A DNA stretch of 7,013 nucleotides from the NCBI GenBank assembly GCA_003229235.1, contig QIIH01000009.1:1-7013 (forward strand). Direction: 5' to 3'. This DNA comes from Flavobacteriales bacterium. Its GTDB lineage: Bacteria; Bacteroidota; Bacteroidia; Flavobacteriales; Flavobacteriaceae. Made by a program: the position numbers and the translations under genes. Under the pieces are notes generated by a model. The model did no database searches and was not told where the DNA came from. It saw only the letters and a list, made by a program, of their open reading frames with translations. Shown piece by piece: positions 6,799 to 7,013 of the stretch (position 1 is its first letter; each line of letters starts with the position of its first letter).

Positions 6799-6834
6799 AA
6801 ATACTTTGAAACTCAGGTTTGAATGTTGATACGG

Positions 6835-7013
6835 TTATGAAATCATATCGAAACCACAGTAGGGCACCAATACATCTGGAATTTTGATTCCTTCTGGGGT
6901 TTGATAATTTTCAAGAATGCCTGCTAAAACTCGTGGCAAAGCAAGTGCGCTACCATTTAAAGTGTGAGCCAGCTTAATTTTACCATCACTATTTTTAAAG
7001 CGCAATTTCATGC
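6835..7013 (-). CDS. serS: Seryl-tRNA synthetase, C-terminal end (5' part outside window)
   Basis: The minus strand encodes 58 residues ending in TAA at 6835; the gene continues past the right edge of the window. The fragment holds class II aminoacyl-tRNA synthetase motif 3 in its seryl form: [23 protein letters not shown], read as [10 protein letters not shown] followed by [13 protein letters not shown], in which the Arg contacts ATP and HTLNGS/ENYQ are SerRS hallmarks. It is followed by [21 protein letters not shown], the usual SerRS tail with the PYxGFDxI ending common in Bacteroidota. The enzyme charges tRNA-Ser (and tRNA-Sec where present) with serine in the cytoplasm. No convincing intrinsic terminator follows the stop, so read-through into the TPR gene cannot be excluded. 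The rest of the enzyme, including motifs 1 and 2 and the N-terminal tRNA-binding coiled coil, is not in the window. Confidence 0.95.
   Translation of the reverse strand, partial: MKLRFKNSDGKIKLAHTLNGSALALPRVLAGILENYQTPEGIKIPDVLVPYCGFDMIS

Overview
The window looks like a chromosomal housekeeping segment from a member of Bacteroidota, most likely a marine or soil flavobacterium. It is AT-rich, shows no Shine-Dalgarno sequences before its starts, and encodes proteins with typical flavobacterial forms: a SerRS ending in ...[10 protein letters not shown], an MgtE with the AGNVGVQSS motif, DUF4286 directly before rsmA, and a signal peptide ending in SFGQ. The genus assignment is inference; no rRNA or tRNA gene is present.

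All ten genes lie on the minus strand, so the order of transcription runs from the right end of the window to the left. It begins with the 3' end of serS (seryl-tRNA synthetase, cut by the window edge). A 114-bp gap follows, the longest intergenic stretch here, with a candidate Bacteroidota -7 element (TAATTTTG). Then comes a tightly packed series: a secreted TPR protein (591 aa), a DUF4286 protein (102 aa), rsmA/ksgA (16S rRNA dimethyladenosine transferase), mgtE (Mg2+ channel/transporter), a hotdog-fold acyl thioesterase, a small cupin, a D-2-hydroxyacid dehydrogenase and a VOC/glyoxalase-fold protein. After a further 40 bp comes a TM2-domain membrane protein that runs off the left end of the window.

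From the TPR gene to the VOC gene the junctions are +19, +2, -23, -4, +7, +5 and -4 bp, which argues strongly for one operon with translational coupling. The first half joins translation-related functions (SerRS, RsmA) with Mg2+ supply. The second half is a set of small metabolic enzymes whose common substrate cannot be read from sequence.

There are no mobile elements, CRISPR arrays, tRNAs, rRNAs or broken genes. I did not find a clear new system. The points most worth checking are the DUF4286-RsmA coupling, the 23-bp rsmA/mgtE overlap with no room for a dedicated Mg2+ riboswitch, the LEA-like 11-residue repeats before the TM2 domain, and the four-gene enzyme cassette.
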